Positions 24,213 through 36,384 of a stretch of DNA of 64,000 bases are shown piece by piece. Under the pieces are notes generated by a model that ran no database searches, had not been told where the DNA came from, and worked only from the letters and a program-made list of their open reading frames with translations. Source of the DNA: Hemibagrus wyckioides (taxonomy: Eukaryota; Chordata; Actinopteri; Siluriformes; Bagridae). The stretch's first letter is position 1; each line of letters begins with the position of its first letter. The stretch spans positions 17,721,780 to 17,785,779 of the forward strand of contig NC_080710.1 in NCBI RefSeq assembly GCF_019097595.1. The letters are read 5' to 3'. A program made the translations under genes and the position numbers.

Positions 24213-26282
24213 CAGGAATAGACAATGAAAGGCAAAAAAACTTTATTAATGCATCAAAGAGCAACGTTATTAGTGTCCACTTATTTCAGAAAAGCTGAAG
24301 ACACTTGTGAGGAGAGAAAATGAGGGAGTAAGAGAGACAAGCTGGGCCGCTGAGGTTGAGTCTGTGGGGAAGCCCTAATGTGGTCTGCTTTAACATTACT
24401 GAGGGAAGCATTTTCATCTAGATAAGCCTGCTGTCAAGTACTCATAATCACCTGCAGCAGCATGATAAGAATAATTATTAAAAAAAAAAAAAAGGACAGA
24501 TATCGGGCCTGGTTTATCCAACTGGATGTGAACAAAGCAATTCGTAAATAATTTGCATGAGCACCTGACACAGAATTGTGGTATTCCTGAAAATCCTGTT
24601 AGCTGGGAAAAACGTTTGCAGAGCTCTTGGGTTTACATAAAGAGACTCACTAATGGTTCACAAGTGATAGGCTTTAAAATCATATAACTGACAGCATTAC
24701 TGATTTTTACACTGCATCGACAAGTTAATATCTCTTCTTTAATTCAAATACACACATTCTACATTCATAAAAATTCTCCTTCTTATTTTTTTTTCTTAAA
24801 CGACCTTAAACAAAGCAGGTTAGAACAAATCCATGTATAACTAGCTAATCATTTATGACCAAATAAGTACTGCTGTACATAAAAAGAGAAAGGTATGTGT
24901 GTATGCGGTAGCTGCAGAGGCTTAGCTGCATTATTGGAGGATTCAAGAGATCCAACTTCTCCTATTAAACTAACCAGAACCAGAACCCACACAATGCTGT
25001 CCAAAACAATACAATTACTTATACACACTGATCCTCTTGAAACTAACTCCACCCCCTGGACTGACACTGATAAGCTCCACCCAGGTGGGAGGATCTGGAT
25101 CAAGTCTGACTCCACCCCATAGCCTTTATGTTCTGGAGGAGGGTTATTTATCACACACTATACAGAAGGCACTCTTTCACCACTTATTATTTTGCCATTT
25201 TAAGCTCTCTGTGCTTGTTGGAAATTAGAAGCCGTTTGGCATTTAACAACCTATGAAAAAAATGAAGCAAAAGAGTTACTGAAACTTTTAGAAAACTGGC
25301 GTAAATTTTGTCTTAGCCTACAAAAACATTTAATAAGCTGCCCAGTGTCAGCAGATTGGCAGCAGGAGTGTCTGCATTTCTAAAACGGCTCTTGATATTA
25401 ATGATATTAACAGCAGACATTTCCATTGTCCATCTCAGTAAACAAGTGACAAGTGTGAACCTGTGCACCTCTCCTAACAGCCTGGAGCTACCAGCCTCTG
25501 TAGTCCCACCAATTATTTTTCTTAAAAGGGAGGTGCTCAAAACACTGACTTATAAATATTCATCCGTGAATATGGCGCTCTCGTTCGCATGCTTTCACTT
25601 CCTGCTCAGCATTGTGTCACCGTGCCGACCAAACAGCTGCACTCATTTTAACAGCCCACTTCGTTTTGATTTATCGACTTCGTCTGTTCGAAACAAAAGC
25701 ATCGAGGTCCTCGCACTCCTTACACATGCAAATGCATGCAAATGTATGCATGCCCCAAATGTTCACCTTGAGGTAATGCAAGCATGTTGTAAATACTGAC
25801 TTGCCACTGGTGAAGTATTTCCATAGAGGAACTTCAGCCTGGTATTATGTCATGATCTCAAAAAAAAATGTTTCAGTTTCTGCCCCCCCAGATTCCAAAA
25901 CACATCTGTATTATCATGCTAATATATGCATCTATCCCTTAGATAATAAAGACAAACCGGTGCAGGAGTAATGATCTCTAACGTTCAGATAATCCTTTCC
26001 TCACACATATACTGTACCTGAAAAATCTAATCCATGTGAACTCTGTCCTCAGTGACACACATGCCTAAAGCAGCTTTTCACAGCTTGACCCACAGTAGAC
26101 TTGCGCTGACTGGTGGCATGGAGGTAAACACTGTGCTCACCGAGCGTCTGATCAGATGCCCCTGGGTGAGGATAAAGCGTTCTGTTGTGCCTGATAACAT
26201 TTATTTGCCCTTAAATTAAAAAGTAACTAATATGACCAGGAATTTAATTAAATCAATAACACAAATGTAGCAACACAGAACT

Positions 26283-27185
26283 ACACTTTTTTTGGACAAA
26301 AGTATATGACCAATCACACTCATATGTGCTTGTTTAACATCCCGTTCCAGATTTAGTCTCCTTTTGCTGCTGCCACTATATTATTAATCCACTCTTCTGA
26401 GAAGGATTTCCACAAGACAATTTATGTGAACATTCAGCTACAAGAGTATTATGAGGTCAGCTAGTGATGTCTCGTGGAGAGCCGATCCAATTCATCCCAC
26501 AGGTGTTCATTGCAAGGCTCTGTGCAGGTCTCACAAGGTCTTTTTTGGCATACTGTGTCTTTCTGGACCTTGCTTTGTGCACAGGGATATTGTCATGCTG
26601 GAACAGGTTTTGGCCTGCCCCTTAGTGTCAGTGAGGTGAGATAATATTACTACAGCAATATAAAGATACAGGCATAATGCTACAGAATACAAATACATCT
26701 GACATAATTGTGTGCAGCCAAACATACGGGTGTGATGGTCAGGATATACTGTTCTACTGTGACTGTTCTGGTCATTTAAGTAAGACAGCACAGTGGAGTT
26801 CTTTTCTTCGCATATCCCAGCTGAGGAATTTGGGTCAGAGACCGGGGCTGCTATAAATCAGCATCCCTGGAGCAGAGAGGGTTAATTTGTATGATACAGC
26901 ATCCCTGGAGTAGAGAGAGCAGAGAGGGCCTTGCTCGAGGGCCCAACAGTGGAGCTTGATGGTGCTGGGGCTTGAACCCTGATCCGCCAATCAACAACCC
27001 AGAGCTTTACCCACTTGAGCCACCACTGCCCACAGATATAATTTTTCCATACCCATGCATGTGCCCCTTAGTTCTAGTGAAGGGAAATTGTAAAGCTACA
27101 ACACACAGACATTCTATACAATTGTGTGCTTCCAACATCGTGGGTCTCATGGTCAGATGTCCACCAACATTTGGCCATACAGATG
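26283..27185. mobile_element. Two Tc1-like fragments split by a SINE
   Basis: Left fragment (to about 26745) and right fragment (from about 27035) both carry blocks of the CACTATATAGCC family. The first has TTGCTTTGTGCACAGGGATATTG and CATGCTGGAAC; the second has TAGTTCTAGTGAAGGGAAATTG and TTTGGCCATACAG at its end. A tRNA-derived SINE in reverse orientation occupies the middle. The two fragments overlap in family content, so they are two copies and not one split copy. Confidence 0.6.
26786..27033 (-). mobile_element. tRNA-derived SINE, reversed copy with internal duplication
   Basis: Read on the minus strand it has GTGGTGGCTCAAGTGGG, a degraded B box (GGTTCAAGCCC), CATCAAGCTCCACTGTTGGG and then two copies of a segment like CTCCAGGGATGCTG separated by about 45 nt. 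The copy at 53.35 kb has one. It sits between two Tc1-like fragments. Confidence 0.75.
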
Positions 27186-28238
27186 ACATCATTAACAAAT
27201 GGAGGTAGGGGTATGCCCAATAATCACAAACAATTGATTACTCACTGATCATCCACTGATAATAAAAAAAAAAAAATCCTAAATTAAAAATTTATCTGCA
27301 TCAGCAGCCACTACACACCATGATATAATCACTATGGTTAGGAATCACCTACAAAAAGATGCTTTATGTTTGTAATATGTTTTTATTTGCTTTTAAATGT
27401 GTTTAAATTCATCATTCATTAAATTCAAAGCTTATTTTGCATGTCCCTTTAATGGCCTCAAGTCTTTGGCTGTTGTGTAGAAGAGCTTGTGTTGTTTATC
27501 TCGCAGCATCGTTTTCACTCAACATGTGTTTAAATGTGTGGCGATGCAACAAATGTACTAGATACATTTTGACAGGAAAAGCAGTTTCTTTACACCGAAA
27601 AGTGGCTTCAAACAAACTAATAAACTAAACACCTTCATTCAATCAAGTTGTAGCATGCGTGATGATAATCTAACTGTCCAATACTGATAATGTACTGTAC
27701 ACATGATATATTTTTGTCAGTCATTATGAGAAAGCACGTAGCATACCAACATCATAATCAGTCTCAATTCAAAAGCGTGACCTGGACGAGTGGTGAAGAT
27801 CAGTTTAGAATTTAGCTTTGTTATTTGGCACCTGGACTTGACATGATGCTATATACGTTAGCAGAAGATTTACTTAACTCTCAATGCTAGCACAGAAACT
27901 CACAACAAAAAAAGGCTTTCAGAAACCAAGGCCAAACATCAGCAGTTTTGCAACAAGTAAAGTACAAAGACAAATCAGTACTGCAGAAGAGTTTAACAAT
28001 CCCTGTGTTTTTGACTGACTGTAAACCTCTAATCACTTCCTGGCCTCTAAAGCTACATTTCCAGAACTGATGCATGGTGACCTCTCACTTGTGTGGGATT
28101 GATGAGTGCGATTTTTGTCAGACAGACCTATACTAGTAATGAAACACCTCAAAGTAAAGACTATATTAAAATGATGTTTTGTTACATGTTTCATTGCAGT
28201 GGGCAGAAGAAATCTGAAATCTTTCTAATTTAATCACA

Positions 28239-28263
28239 AATATATACATATATATATATATAC

Positions 28264-28322
<59 letters not shown>
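28239..28322. repeat. (TA)n microsatellite
   Basis: TA run with a few CATA interruptions on the left; pure TA to the right. Confidence 0.95.
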
Positions 28323-28323
<1 letters not shown>

Positions 28324-28390
28324 TTTTTTCCCGTTTTTTCTCAGCAACATCAGCCATGGCTAGGAAATACAGAAAGAGAAGATACATGGG

Positions 28391-28843
28391 CTCACTGTCC
28401 ACTTCATTAGGAACATGTGCGCTTTCATGTAGTTATCTAATCAATCATATTTCAGCAGTACAATGCAAAAACTCAAATACAGGTTAGGAGATTCAGTGCA
28501 TGTTCACATCAAACTGAATATGGGAAAAGCTGTGATGTCTCTGTTGTGTTAGTGGCAGATGGGCTGGTTTGAGTATTTCAGAAACTGTTGATCTCCTAGG
28601 AATTTCACATACAACAGTCCCTAGAGTTTACATAGAGTGGTAAAAAAAATGAGCAAAAAAAAACCATCCTGTGTTACAGTTGTGTGTGGAAACACCATGT
28701 TGATGAGAAATACGAGGAGAATGAACAGACCATTCTGAGCTGACAGGAAGTCATTATTCACTCAAATCCGCACTCTTTACAACCGTAGTGACTGCATAAC
28801 TGAGCAGGTGTACAGGGGTTCCTATTAAATTGGACAGTAAGTG
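28391..28843. mobile_element. Tc1 deletion derivative (ends like CACTGTCCACTTCATTAGGAAC)
   Basis: About 453 bp. The left end has CACTGTCCACTTCATTAGG and the right end is the matching inverse (CCTATTAAATTGGACAGTAAGTG), followed by TA. The inside has the fish Tc1 segment GGGCTGGTTTGAGTATTTCAG and CTCTTTACAACCGTAGTG, which are pieces of the transposase coding strand. The catalytic part is deleted. It lies immediately left of a fragment of another Tc1-like family (about 28847-29060). Confidence 0.8.
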
Positions 28844-28846
28844 TAC

Positions 28847-29060
28847 AGTTGCTCTGTGCAGGCCACTCACGTTTCTCCACATTAGCCTTGGCAAACCACG
28901 TCTGTATGGATCTTGCTTTGTGCTCACAGGCACTGCAATGATGAAACAGCTTTGGGCCCCTGAGTCTCAGGGAAGGGAAACGGTAAAGCTACAGTATATA
29001 AAAAAAATTCCAGACAATTATGTGCTTTCAGCTTTGTGATATCAGTCATGTTCACTTGCT
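28847..29060. mobile_element. Tc1-like fragment
   Basis: It contains TCTGTGCAGGCCACTCACG, TGGATCTTGCTTTGTGCTC and GAAGGGAAACGGTAAAGC, the right half of the CACTATATAGCC family found elsewhere in the window. Both ends are eroded. Confidence 0.55.
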
Positions 29061-29727
29061 TAAGTGCACACAGGGCAGTGTGCATTGATTTTTGATGGTG
29101 GTATCTGTATTTAATCAGTTTCCTTTTCGATTTGAACCGGATCTAAGCTTGTAACCGTTATTGGAGAATGCTGGACTGTTTTTCCAGTTCAAACAGGTTT
29201 TTTGTTACACCCCTAATATTAGTAGCTCCATTAATTATTACATAAATATTCTGTGTGAGTTTACATTTGAAGTTACTGCTGAGTCAGTTCCAGAAATCAG
29301 TCAGTGAGACAGATGTGAGAGATGTAAAAGAGATGCGAGAGGATGATGGTGAAGGTCAGGTAACACACCCCAGAACAGCTCAACCAAGGGACTTAAATCA
29401 AACAGTTATAGTTATTAGGAATATGCATGGCACTTAAAATATCTGTGAAAATGTTCATATATCAAATCTCCACCTGCCATCCATCCATCTATCCATTAAT
29501 CCCCTAAGTATATATATCAGACCTGTGACAAGCACTGAAGTAAGCTAGTAACATTCACGTATTTACTTGGAACAGCATACTATTTATAATCCTTTATCCT
29601 TCTCAATGAAAGCAAAAACACACACACAAATTAACCCTCTGTGCTAAATCCTGACCTAACAAATGACCACACTTTGCTAGCAATGGCATTGTGCTGTTAT
29701 TATTTTGTGACCCATATAAAGCTCACC

Positions 29728-29728
29728 T

Positions 29729-29770
<42 letters not shown>

Positions 29771-29786
29771 GAGACAGACAGAGAAA
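29728..29786. repeat. (TG)n(GA)n microsatellite
   Basis: TG run passing directly into GA and CAGA. Confidence 0.92.
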
Positions 29787-30060
29787 GTGTTACAAGGAGA
29801 ATTTGAGGTTCCTTCTGGTCTTCTGTGAGTCCAACACAACCTGACAGTCTAATTAACAGTGTGGATGCTCAGCCATCGGGCCATATGTGCTTACTGGGGG
29901 AAGTGGGAATACACCATCAATTCACCAGTGACTTTAAACACACTAATTGGACCCTCATAGAGCCTAGCAGAGATTTTACAAGAATTCTCAAATACCCCAA
30001 TCTCCTCTGTCTTTTTCCTCTAATTACCCTGGTTTTAGAACTGTGAACAAGAAGGAAAAA

Positions 30061-30062
30061 CC

Positions 30063-30120
<58 letters not shown>
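30061..30120. repeat. (CT)n(CA)n microsatellite
   Basis: CT run joined directly to CA run; roughly the mirror composition of the repeat 300 bp to the left. Confidence 0.93.
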
Positions 30121-30492
30121 CAAGGAACTTGGATACTTATCTGAACAGTGTGTATATGGTGCAAAGGTTTGCGTGAATTAGTGTATAAAACAGAGAGTGC
30201 ACTTTCATGTAGAAGCGGCTGCTAAATAATTAAATTTGGTAATAGAAAACTAAGAGATATAATTGTTGTCGTTTGCATGCTATCCTTTTAATTACTTTTT
30301 GGTTCCGTTTCATTCCATTTGAATTGACGACTTGATCAAGTTTTAATTGCCAGTTTTAGCAAACAGCTTATCTGCTTGCCTCAAGCCCACACAGCACAAA
30401 ATGACCTGCTTGAGTGATACACACACAAACAAACCCACAAAACGAATGCACACTTGTGCATAATTTAAACTGACTTTCTTTTTATTGAAACG

Positions 30493-30495
30493 CAA

Positions 30496-30529
<34 letters not shown>

Positions 30530-30540
30530 AGACACACGAG
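30493..30540. repeat. (CA)n microsatellite
   Basis: CA run followed by GAGAGACACACG. Confidence 0.92.
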
Positions 30541-31939
30541 GAGAAAAACATAGACCTACACAGCAGATGCGCCATATCTGACAAGCTGGGAGATGCAGAT
30601 GCAGCAAACAGGAGGTCCATTCATTTCCCTTCAGCAGAACTGCAGGAAGCGAGGGAGAGAGGTAAAAAGCAGGGGGAAGAGAAGAGTAATTTATCACGCC
30701 ATCGTCAGGCAATTGTCCAAGCAGAACCCAAATCCGAACGAGAACAGCGCAGCAGCCTGAAACCACCTAAGAATTAAGCATTATTGTCTATTAGCCTGAA
30801 ATTCACACCGCTCACCTTCCCACGCAACAAAAAGCTACAAAAAAAAAGCCATGTATCACCATTATTAATTAACACCCTAGCTGTCAGGCTTGACTTTAAA
30901 AAATGGCAGAAAAACAGAACAAAATTTAGCTCAAATGTGAAGACTGTCACCTTTTTCCCTTCAAAATGAAAGCTGCCAAAACAGCAGGACACTTTGGTGT
31001 TTCTTGATATTTAAAAATGCATGAAAGTTGATGGCATTTAGCTGCTTCACACCAGACACACAAGGATGGCATAGAGAGAGAGAGAGAAAGAGGGAGGAAA
31101 AAATAGTGGGGTTGAATATCTTCCGAAACTAAAGCTAGAAGTGAAACAATTAGGGGGAAAAAATTCACAGTGCACTCAAGCAACCCGTGAAAGAGAACGC
31201 AGTTTCAAAGCTGAAGTATTCATGTGTGACTTCAGCCAAGGAGAGCAATTATCACAGCGTGACCCAGTGAAGACTCGAGATGGTGTAAACACAATGGAGT
31301 AAAAGCACTAGTAATGAGTCCGTATTAGATTACTCAGGAGTAGTAAATTAGTAGTAAATTAGAATAGCAGATTAGCTGGAATCACAACAAGTTTCATACT
31401 TTCCAGCAGTGGGAAAGATAGGAAGCTGTTGGTGAGGGGTTATTTAATATAGGATCGCTTTGGCATATGATATGCCAAATGAGTCAGCATATGATATTGC
31501 ATTTGCTAACAAGTTGCTCTGAAGTACTCATGTGATGGCAAGTGTGTAAATGTTGTGGTGCTGCAAAATGTACTACTCTCAATCTCATAGTGGAAGTACG
31601 ATAAAGGAGACAATTAACCTTAGTTAAATATACTGTAAGTTAACTCAGTGTCTTGAGGAAACCTTGAGAAGGTGGACTGTTATGACACACATTACAGGGT
31701 TTTAAATACTGCACTTAACCCTGGGTTATCCTAGTCCTAAACCCCCTGGGTAAAGGAATGTTTCACAGTGGTCATTAGAAGCAGAGTTAGCACCGCATTT
31801 TACCCGGGGTTATGAAGCCCTGTTCTGAAGCAGAGTTAGCAACGCTTTTGCAGAGTTAACCTCACTAAACATTGTTTACAATGTGGTGTTAGAATGTTAC
31901 AAGCAAATGCTTAAGAACAGAATTCATTTCAGCAATCAT

Positions 31940-32117
31940 TACATTTATGGCATTTGGCAAATGGCCTTATCCAGAGCGACTTACATTAACCTCATACAAC
32001 TGAACAATTGAGAGTTAAGGGCTTTGCTCAGTGGCAGGTTGGTGGTCCTGGCATTCAAACTAACAACCTTCTGATCAATAGTACAAAGCCTTAACCACTG
32101 AGCTACCACATCCCTCA
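31940..32117 (-). mobile_element. SINE with GTAAGTCGCTCTGGATAAG tail, copy 1
   Basis: On the minus strand: tRNA-like head (GGTAGCTCAGTGGTTAAGGC), then a TTGTTAGTTTGAATGCC-type B region, and a 3' part GTAAGTCGCTCTGGATAAGG and CCATTTGCCAAATGCC. This conserved 3' block is typical of V-SINE/HAmo-like fish SINEs; the family name is from memory. Confidence 0.75.
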
Positions 32118-32532
32118 GAAATTAACAGTGTGTGCCTCATGTCATGTGAAACACAAAACGCAGAAACATTTAACAAAAACCGCCTAGTATCATCAGATGG
32201 CAAAACACTGAACATCACAGAAGTGTCAAAAAAAATATTAGCTAGCTGTGAAAGATAACTTTCTTGGCTGAAAACGTTAGACCTGTCCTTGTTTTTACTC
32301 ACTGTTGCAAAAGTGTCAGAGAAGCTGTTATTTAATGCTGTCCTGCACCATTTTCATCCAAACATGACTGGTAATGTCAAATAACAACATCAACCCGGGG
32401 TAGAGGAATGGACAGTGTGAAACGGCAGATCATGAATATCCATGAAGATTAAATGTAAACCCTGAGTAAAGTATAAGACATGGAACAACTTACAGGAACA
32501 CTTAAAGCTTAAACCGTAAACCTCTAAAGCTT

Positions 32533-32749
32533 AAACCCATTTTGGAATGCTTTCAGGACAATGACACTTAATCTCTGGGAAATATATAAGGTAAATAACG
32601 TTACTCAACGTGACTCAAGCTCTCCTCCCTGTCAATCACAGCGACACTGGGAAACGTATACAGCTGTGAACTCATGCGTGCAGGTTTTCTAGAGGTGTGT
32701 TACACGATACTGTGATGCGGCAGTTCGAAAAGGTGTCACGTGTCTTGAA
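32533..32749 (+). repeat. 217-bp direct repeat, unit 1
   Basis: Begins AAACCCATTTTGGAATGC and ends TCACGTGTCTTGAA. It differs from unit 2 at only two positions that I can find (GCGTG/GCATG and ATGCGG/ATGTGG). Confidence 0.88.
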
Positions 32750-34122
32750 CCCGGGGTAGAGGAATGGACAGTGTGAAACGGCAGATTATGAATATCCAGG
32801 ATTAATTGTAAACCCAGAGGAAAGTATAAGCAATGTGAAATGTGAAACAATGTGATTTTATTTTTATTAATTGGCCTGAAATGTGTTTTTAGAACTGTAC
32901 TAAGACAGCTAGTGTTCTCATCATTCATACCAACCTGCTAGCATTATGATCACTTGTTTTCTGTTATCTGACACGTTACATGCAGACTACAGACATGGAA
33001 CAACTTACAGGAACACCTAAAGCTTAAACTTAAAGCTCAACTTTGCTAGTTGAATTTATGGCACTTGTATATCATTTTGTCTAGAGTCATGTTGGAAGAT
33101 ATTTTATTGTTTAACTGTTTGTTGTTTTCTTTGTTTTTGTTTCTTTTTATAATATGTTAATTTTATGTCTTCTGCCTTCATGGCCTGGTTAATTCAATTT
33201 ATTTTCATCCTGGTTACTAACTGACTGATTATCCAACTAACTAGGTAGCTAACTAACTAACTAACTCAAATAACTCCTGTCATGTTTTCATGCATGTAGG
33301 TCTTATGATACTCAAATCTGCGCCTTCCAAATGCCTGATGAATTGTAAGCAATATAAAACTTTTTTTTTCTTTGCAAGTATATGAATTAATAAAACGTCC
33401 GATTTAATTTCATGTACAGGTTTCGTGCAAGTATATAAACAACACAGGTTTTGATTGGAACAGACTAACTTCTGCTAAAGCATCGTAAAAGTATCCGGTA
33501 ACAAACAAGCTGTTACTCATCTTGAATAATCTGGGAAGAGCTGCTTATTATTAAGTGGCTTCCTGCTACTTTTGAAGTCTAATGAGATCTGAGTTTAAGC
33601 ACTTCTCTATGCTGTAGCTCTTCTACAGTGTACTCTCAGTCAAACAATGCACAGCTGGATACCGCTGAGCAACAGTAAATCAAAATACCTCACATCTGAC
33701 AAGTTATTTCTGTTCCTGGAGTAATTCATTCTCCCAACTGTAATGCTGAGCCGGTCAATTTTGCAGATATGCAGCTTACTAGCTGTAGCTTTCTGTACCA
33801 TTAATCTCTGGCTTGCTTCTGCATTAGCTAGTGAGTCAGAGAAGGGAAAAAAAAAAAAATCAAACCGTTAGAGATGACACCAGTCTGATATCCAGTAATG
33901 GTATCAGGCACATATCAGCAGAAAATGGTGGATGGGATATGAGGGGGGAAAAAAAAGACCAAATCTACTTTCATTCTGAAACAAATCTACCTGAAATATC
34001 ACAAATTGCTTGTAGCGCAATGCAACATAAAGCATCGCAAAGTGAATCAGAGGGAAATAGCAGCCAAGGCTTCAGACTAATGGCGTCCTGGGGAAGATAA
34101 AAATAGTGGAAGGGAGGATGTC

Positions 34123-34339
34123 AAACCCATTTTGGAATGCTTTCAGGACAATGACACTTAATCTCTGGGAAATATATAAGGTAAATAACGTTACTCAACG
34201 TGACTCAAGCTCTCCTCCCTGTCAATCACAGCGACACTGGGAAACGTATACAGCTGTGAACTCATGCATGCAGGTTTTCTAGAGGTGTGTTACACGATAC
34301 TGTGATGTGGCAGTTCGAAAAGGTGTCACGTGTCTTGAA
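34123..34339 (+). repeat. 217-bp direct repeat, unit 2
   Basis: Same length as unit 1. The flanks differ, so the boundaries are sharp: it is preceded by GGAGGATGTC and followed by GAAAGCACGTG. Confidence 0.88.
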
Positions 34340-34856
34340 GAAAGCACGTGTTCACTTTCACCCTCCACGGTAGCTGTTGTATGAAGGCTGTAATTGGTGA
34401 GCAAACTGAGAAGAGAAAATGGGGAATATAATTAAAAAAGAAAAAAAACACATGGTTAGACTACCACGTGTAAAATGTCACTATGCACCTATTACACAGC
34501 AGTAACAGTGAGCTCTAAGTGGAGAGAAAATAGCTGGCTACTTTGCTCATGTTGGAGTATTCAAGATACCATATAATAGCTATAAAAACACAACGGTTTA
34601 GTCATGTTTCCCACAATGTGCATGCTGAAAGATGTGGAAAATAGAAGTGATTTCACTCTGGAATAGACGGAAACAATACACATCAGGATGGCATGATGCC
34701 ACTAATGCCTTAATACTGGTGTGTTATCTATAGAAAGATCCATATTAGCAACATACATTTCTATAGAGCAGCCACAAGAGCTTGAGAAGAACAAGCTCTG
34801 TGATTATGTCAGAGCAGTGTGAGAAAAGTAACATATTGTACATTACATGGCACATA

Positions 34857-36130
34857 CAGTGAGTCTGGAGAGTATTCAGAGCCCTTCAGCTTATGCACTC
34901 TTATAGAGTCCATATAAAAAATGAATTAAATAGACTCTTTTTTTTTGCTTTTACTCTACACACAATAATGCATAATGATAAGCAAAAACAATCAATCTGT
35001 TTGTTTTTTGTTTTTTGGCTAATTCTCATTTAAATAAGTATTCAGACTCTTGGCTAAGGCACTCCAAATTGAGCACAGGTGCCTTCTGTTTGCTGTGATT
35101 ATCCTGAGATGGCTCTAGATTTGGCCCGGAGTCCAGCTGAGGCAAATTCAACTGATTAGACATGATTTAGAAAGTCACACACCTGTTTGTATGTACCAGG
35201 CCATGAACTCACCCTCAACCTCTGTGATCAAATTGTGTTGAGCTACAGATCTAGGCAAGGGTATAAAAGTATTTGTGAATGGTTCCATAAGTCTCCATCA
35301 TTGTGAAAGGGAAGTTTGGAACCACCAGAGCTTCTCCTAAGGCAGGCCGTCTGATCAAACTCAGTCACCAGGTTAAAAGGGCCTTGGTCAGGAAGTTATA
35401 CAAGAACCCAATGACCACTCTAATGGAGCTTCAGAAGTCCTGTGCAGAAATGGGAGAACCTGCCAGAGGGATATTCATTTCAGAAATACTCCATCAATCA
35501 GCCCTTTATGATAAAGTGGCTAGATGGAAGCCACTCCTGAGCAAAAAGTCATATGTCATACACTTAAAGGACTCTAGTAGCATGAGGAAATGGATTCTCA
35601 GGTCTGACGAGACAAAAAATTACCTCTTTGGGCAGAACTCCAAGTGCTACATCTGGCAAATCCAGGTACTGCTCATTTACTGACTAATACCATCCCTATG
35701 GTGAAGCAGGGTGGTGACAACATCATGTTGTAGCTGTGCTTCTCAGTGGGAAGGCCTGGGTGTCTGGCTAGTAATGAGGGAAGAGGTTATACAGAGGTTC
35801 TTCAAGAAAACCTGTTCCAGAGTGCACACAACCCCAGACTGGGGCAATACTGGTGTGACTTGGGGACAAATCTCTGTATGTCCATGACTGGCCAAGCCAA
35901 AGCCCAAAGACTGCACAGAAATGGTGGCAAGATCTATAGTGAGATCTAAAGAGGACAGTTCATAGACATTTAATCTGATCAAGTCTGAGAGGATCTGTTA
36001 GAGAGAAAGTGTCCAATTCCAGACGTGAAAAGATTGTAGAGATGTACCCAAAAAGACAAAGCCAAATCTGCTTCTACACAGTACAATGTTCAAAAAATGT
36101 AAAGGGCCTAAATACTTTCTGAATCCATTG
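34857..36130 (+). mobile_element. Decayed Tc1-like transposon (about 1.27 kb)
   Basis: It starts CAGTGAGTCTGGAGAGTATT after TA and ends with the imperfect inverse AATACTTTCTGAATCCATTG. The plus strand holds a broken transposase. The HTH part (GTTRASPKAGRLIKLSHQVK, then KNPMTTLMELQK) and the first catalytic region (LRSDETKNYLFGQNSK) are readable at about 35303-35640. Later parts are full of stops. A tRNA-like SINE abuts its right end. It is inactive. Confidence 0.87.
35303..35683 (+). pseudogene. Tc1 transposase N-terminal fragment
   Basis: 126 codons with the paired HTH of a Tc1 transposase, then the first catalytic Asp in RSDETKNYLFG (compare WSDETK in intact relatives). The frame breaks soon after. 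The second Asp and the Glu of the DDE triad are not readable in frame. The first Met is within the transposase and may not be the family start. Confidence 0.75.
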
Positions 36131-36384
36131 CTGTTGTTCTTCTTTCAGCTGCTTCCTGTTCGGGGTCACCACAGCGGATCATTTGGTCTGCATGTTTCAA
36201 TTTGGCACAGGTTTTATGCCAGATACCCATCCTAACACAACCCTTCCATTTTATCCCGGCTTGGAACTGGCACTGAGAGTTAACTCTTAAGTAGCTGGGT
36301 TAGCTTCCTGCCGAGGGAATCGAACCTGGGCCATGGCAATGAGAGTGCAGGATCCTGTCGCTGGACCAGAAGGAGGCCCTCTGA
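36131..36384 (-). mobile_element. tRNA-like SINE with CACAGCGGATCA block
   Basis: On the minus strand it has a B box GGTTCGATTCCC (about 36321-36332). Further on are GTTAACTCTCAGTGCC and, near the 3' end, CCGCTGTGGTGACC, the inverse of the widespread fish phrase GGTCACCACAGCGG. It directly abuts the right end of the Tc1 element at 36130. Confidence 0.6.

Larger units (their letters stand above)
32392..34339. repeat. Local cluster of duplicated blocks
   Basis: Three block types recur. C: a 217-bp unit at 32533-32749 and 34123-34339, nearly identical (I count two differences). A: about 85 bp beginning AACCCGGGGTAGAGGAATGG at 32392 and 32748. B: GACATGGAACAACTTACAGG with CTTAAAGCTTAAAC-like ends at 32477 and 32991. 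All are in direct orientation. A2 directly follows C1. Confidence 0.85.

Noticed and set aside
25356..25799. 147-codon plus-strand frame as a nested gene
   Set aside because: No recognisable domain and no splice or start context; the Cys/His-rich tail comes from an ATGCA-rich stretch.
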